This document shows positions 13,380 to 16,147 of a DNA stretch of 16,147 nt, in pieces (position 1 is the first letter of the stretch; each line of letters opens with the position of its first letter). Below the pieces are notes generated by a model. That model was not told the origin of the DNA. It made no database searches and saw only the letters and a list, made by a program, of their open reading frames with translations. Source of the stretch: JAAOZP01 sp964616835 (GTDB lineage: Archaea; Thermoproteota; EX4484-205; JAAOZP01); assembly GCA_964616835.1 (NCBI GenBank), contig CAZTSG010000027.1, positions 1 through 16,147 of the forward strand. Reading direction: 5' to 3'. The position numbers and the translations under genes were made by a program.

Positions 13380-15044
13380 CTATTTGCTTCTAACAAGTAA
13401 CAGTAATGCTACTGAGAACTCTAATATGGAGAAGACTGTTAAACTAATCATGCTCAGGATGCTGGAAGACGTTAGAAACAGTGTTGTGAAGAAAGCAAGT
13501 ACTGGGATTGATACGACTACTAGGCCGATTATCAGGGGGAGAATGTTAACGTAAAGTTTTGAATAAATGTTGGATGGTATACTACGACCAAATAATCTAT
13601 CAAATAATCTTGTGAGAAAGAGCATTTCAAATATTATGGATGCAACAATGGAGAAGGCGAATATTCCCCCTATGGTCGCAAAAGCCGGCACCATAATCGG
13701 TGCTTTTAATACTACTATCAGTAGCATGACTAATACTGACGCTAGATACACGATTAACGATAATATTGTTTTAGCCGTTATCACTGTCTTTTTTCTTAAG
13801 GGCAGACTTCCAACGTAAGAGTACGCTATGGCTTCAATGCTCAAGAGCATGGGAGAAAGCAGTAGAATCATGAAAAAAGAGAATATGAACATGGGAAGAG
13901 ATTTGAAAAGCACGGATTCAAAGGTTGCATCAGCCTCGACGGAATAGATGGAGCTGAAAGAAAAGCTAAAAATTACTATTTGTATAATAGGCATCAATAA
14001 AACGCTGAAGAAAGAGGGAGATCTTGAGGCTATCCTAAGATCTTTCTTAATCACCCCGAGCCATGGTGACGCAGGGCTTATGGAGACTTCTTTGACCTCC
14101 ATTCTGGAGCCTGCTGCAACACTCCCAAAGCCTAAACCTACTACTCTTTTAACAAGCCATTTTAAAGAATAAGCTGCGAGAGCCAAATAGATGATGGAGG
14201 AGCCCAGTGAAAAAGCAGTGATGGGAAGGTCGCTAGTATTGAAGAAGGTGGCTAATGAAGCTAAGGAGCCTAGTGAAAAAGGATATAGCAATGTAAGCAG
14301 ATATGAAAAGCTTTGAGTCATAGTTTTCATCAAATTAACCATTTGCATTGTGAGACTCGGAATCATATACATGAAAAACATCGGGATGACCCAGACCAGC
14401 ATATAGAAGAGCCTTACTAACGTTCTCCACGTCGACTTCCCGCCTTCCCTAACCACTTTAGAATAAAAGAAGAAGGCTAGAAGGACTGTTATAGTTAATG
14501 CGAAAACCTCCGTAACCACTATGCTTAACAATACTGCTAAGGCACCTGGAATAGAGCGGTATGAAATCCCGTAGACTATGGGAATTGCTAAAGTCGCTGC
14601 CACGAGGGGGATGTCGAACATTCTTATGAAGCACATTAATAGGATTTTCGAAACATCTTTTCTCGAAATCGGAATCGGAATGAGTATTTCTGAAACTCTA
14701 GAGGAGATAAATGCTGTAGTGATCTGTAGCCCCATAAAAACGACCATGAATAAAACTATACTGAGTACTGTCGAAACACCACACATAACTGCTAAGCCCT
14801 CATTGATTCCTGAAAGAGCACCTGAAAGAAAGGTAAAAGCTCCTGTAAAGCAAATGAAGAAAGCCATCATAATTTTGCTTAAAACTATACTTAACTCAGC
14901 GCTCTTAGCTAGCTTCCTAATGTTTTCCTCAAAATTTATCGCTTGATGAAGGGTTTCACCCGCGCGGAGCGAGAAAACAGACTGGAAAGCTATTTCCCCG
15001 TAAACCTTTTTCGACAGCCTCCATAGTTCAGAGGTATTCAACAA
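13380..15044 (-). CDS. ABC-2-type transporter permease-like membrane protein
   Basis: 554 residues with about a dozen hydrophobic segments. An amphipathic N-terminus (E-L-W-R-L-S-K-K-V-Y-G-E-I) is followed by two membrane halves, separated by a cytosolic linker with P-W-L-G-V-I-K-K-D-L-R. It starts with TTG one base after the TAG stop of the ABC ATPase gene, so the two form one translationally coupled unit and very probably one exporter. The substrate is unknown; lipids, peptides or drugs are typical of ABC-2 systems. It is paralogous to the permease at 10525-12162 along its whole length. The stop is TAG. Confidence 0.82.
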   Translation of the reverse strand: MLNTSELWRLSKKVYGEIAFQSVFSLRAGETLHQAINFEENIRKLAKSAELSIVLSKIMMAFFICFTGAFTFLSGALSGINEGLAVMCGVSTVLSIVLFMVVFMGLQITTAFISSRVSEILIPIPISRKDVSKILLMCFIRMFDIPLVAATLAIPIVYGISYRSIPGALAVLLSIVVTEVFALTITVLLAFFFYSKVVREGGKSTWRTLVRLFYMLVWVIPMFFMYMIPSLTMQMVNLMKTMTQSFSYLLTLLYPFSLGSLASLATFFNTSDLPITAFSLGSSIIYLALAAYSLKWLVKRVVGLGFGSVAAGSRMEVKEVSISPASPWLGVIKKDLRIASRSPSFFSVLLMPIIQIVIFSFSFSSIYSVEADATFESVLFKSLPMFIFSFFMILLLSPMLLSIEAIAYSYVGSLPLRKKTVITAKTILSLIVYLASVLVMLLIVVLKAPIMVPAFATIGGIFAFSIVASIIFEMLFLTRLFDRLFGRSIPSNIYSKLYVNILPLIIGLVVVSIPVLAFFTTLFLTSSSILSMISLTVFSILEFSVALLLLVRSK

Positions 15045-15045
15045 C

Positions 15046-15828
15046 CTAGGCCTCCAAGGCTTTAACTATTTCCTGCACGCCAGCTTCCTGCTCAGTCACC
15101 TTCAGGAAGATTTCCTCCAGAGAACCTTCTGCACTCTTAACAAGTTTTCTAAGACCCTCTACGGTTCCTTCTCCAACCATCTTGCCCCTGTGTATTATCC
15201 CGACCCTAGTGCAGAGTCTCTCGGCAACCTCCATTATATGCGTTGAAAAGATTACTGCACCTCCTTTCTTAGCATGAAAAACTATCAACTCTTTAAGTAT
15301 CTTGGAGGAGAAAGCATCTAAGCCGATGAGAGGTTCGTCGAGAATTAGGAGAGGAGGTTCGTGGAGTAGAGCAGCTACTATCGCAACCTTCTGCTTATTT
15401 CCCTTGGATAATGCTGCTATGGGGGTATCGAAATATTCTGCAAGTTGGAATGCTGAAATAAGTTTTCCAAGCCGCGTATTGACCGTGTCTGAGTTAAGAC
15501 GCCTTATTGAAGCTACGAATTCTAAGAATTCCCGCGGAGTTAGCGAATCCATGAGGACAATTTCTTCAGGAACATAGCCTATCATGCTTTTTACAGCTAT
15601 CTCTTCTGAAACAGGTTTGCCGTAAACCTCTATCCTTCCGGAGGCAGGTTGCACTAGGCCTATGATTGTTTTAAGAGTGCTCGTCTTACCAGCCCCATTA
15701 GGCCCCAGTAGACCGTATATTTCTCCGGGTTTTATAACGAAGGATATATTGTCGACTGCTGTGAACGACCCGTATTTGACCGTAAGCCCCTCTACAAGTA
15801 GTGGAGGAGCCTTAGACTCTTCTGACAA
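15046..15828 (-). CDS. ABC transporter ATP-binding protein (ABC-2 export system)
   Basis: 260 residues. All nucleotide-binding motifs are present: Walker A G-P-N-G-A-G-K-T-S at 42-50, signature L-S-K-G-N-K-Q at 140-146, Walker B L-I-L-D-E-P ending at 166 with G-L-D as D-loop, and switch His197 in F-S-T-H-I-M. The position of the Q-loop reads G-Y-V-P-E-E, a substitution frequent in the export-type subfamily. It energises the permease encoded immediately downstream, from the cytoplasmic face. The start is TTG; the frame is in register with a normal N-terminus and a TATA-like stretch lies about 33 nt upstream. The nearest upstream gene, a different ABC exporter on the same strand, ends 64 bases away. 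Confidence 0.93.
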   Translation of the reverse strand: MSEESKAPPLLVEGLTVKYGSFTAVDNISFVIKPGEIYGLLGPNGAGKTSTLKTIIGLVQPASGRIEVYGKPVSEEIAVKSMIGYVPEEIVLMDSLTPREFLEFVASIRRLNSDTVNTRLGKLISAFQLAEYFDTPIAALSKGNKQKVAIVAALLHEPPLLILDEPLIGLDAFSSKILKELIVFHAKKGGAVIFSTHIMEVAERLCTRVGIIHRGKMVGEGTVEGLRKLVKSAEGSLEEIFLKVTEQEAGVQEIVKALEA

Positions 15829-15854
15829 TTCTATGTAACGTGGGTGTAAAAATA

Positions 15855-15868
15855 CTATTTTTAAATTT
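15855..15868 (-). promoter_or_regulatory. TATA-like promoter of the ABC-2 ATPase-permease unit
   Basis: AAATTTAAAAATAG on the minus strand is centred about 33 nt before the TTG start at 15828, predicting a leader of a few bases. Confidence 0.4.
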
Positions 15869-15892
15869 TGCTTTTAACTTAAAAAGTCTAGT

Positions 15893-16147
15893 CTAATTGA
15901 CACTCGCTCTACTCTTTATTTCAGAAGCTACGCCGAATTGAAGCTCGTATAGTCTAGCGTATGCTCCTCTTTTTGAAAGAAGCTCTTCGTGAGTACCCTC
16001 TTCGATTATTCTACCGTTCTCTAAGAATACTATTCTGTTGGCAAGCTTAACTGTTGAAAGCCTATGCGCAACAATTATGCATGTCCGCCCTTTCATCAGC
16101 CTCGCCATCGCCTGCTGGATGAGAGCCTCAGTATAGGAGTCGAGGCT
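15893..16147 (-). CDS. ABC exporter (MsbA/MDR type), C-terminal end of ATPase domain (start outside window)
   Basis: The last 84 residues of a gene that runs in from the right edge. The frame stays open to base 16147, so the ATG at 16106-16108 is internal. The visible part begins S-L-D-S (D-loop), followed by the switch histidine in I-I-V-A-H-R-L-S-T-V. It then carries the E-N-G-R-I-I-E-E-G-T-H-E-E-L-L segment characteristic of fused membrane-plus-ATPase exporters of the multidrug or lipid type. In the full protein a six-helix membrane domain would precede this. It ends in TAG, 64 bases before the ABC-2 ATPase gene, and need not be functionally linked to it. Confidence 0.88.
   Translation of the reverse strand, partial: SLDSYTEALIQQAMARLMKGRTCIIVAHRLSTVKLANRIVFLENGRIIEEGTHEELLSKRGAYARLYELQFGVASEIKSRASVN

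Overview
The window reads as a gene-dense stretch of an archaeal genome, probably a thermophile and probably a draft or metagenome-assembled genome. The archaeal call rests on three things. Most transcription units start with a TATA-like box centred about 28 nt before the start codon, so transcripts look leaderless. The gene families are typically archaeal: a DUF234-type ATPase, a HypA with a long zinc-finger insert beside a Mrp/MinD-type HypB, a PUA/PAPS-reductase/ferredoxin fusion, and HEPN/MNT and VapBC modules. TTG starts also occur. I cannot resolve the lineage further from this sequence. There is one 100-N gap.

Layout, left to right. A gene cut by the left edge encodes a coiled-coil protein whose DNA is a 21-bp, heptad-phased tandem repeat. 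Three minus-strand genes follow: a membrane-anchored transglutaminase-like protein, an MFS transporter and an archaeal ATPase/nuclease-like protein. The ATPase has a palindrome between its TATA box and start codon. Divergently, hypA and a Mrp/MinD-type hypB form an overlapping nickel-insertion pair for [NiFe]-hydrogenase maturation. Next is a polysaccharide deacetylase gene interrupted by an in-frame TGA where a Trp is expected; its last catalytic motif lies beyond the stop. A HEPN/MNT toxin-antitoxin pair follows. Its HEPN gene is split by the N gap, but the gap is flanked by identical 55-nt copies, and collapsing them restores a clean 128-residue protein.

The right half is entirely minus strand. 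It holds a 624-residue zinc-ribbon/PUA-like/PAPS-reductase-like/ferredoxin protein, then an ABC-2-type export region. That region has one ATPase followed one base later by a permease, then a vapBC module with its own palindromic operator, then a second permease that is a paralogue of the first and has its own promoter. The right edge cuts a second ABC gene, an exporter of the MsbA/MDR type.

Functionally these are mostly independent short units: hydrogenase maturation, two toxin-antitoxin modules, two ABC exporters, an MFS carrier and surface or cell-envelope proteins. No rRNA, tRNA, CRISPR array or insertion sequence is evident. I found no clearly new multi-gene system. The points most worth following are the TGA-interrupted deacetylase, the assembly-split HEPN gene, the four-part PAPS-reductase-like fusion, the palindrome at the ATPase promoter, and the paralogous permeases separated by vapBC.
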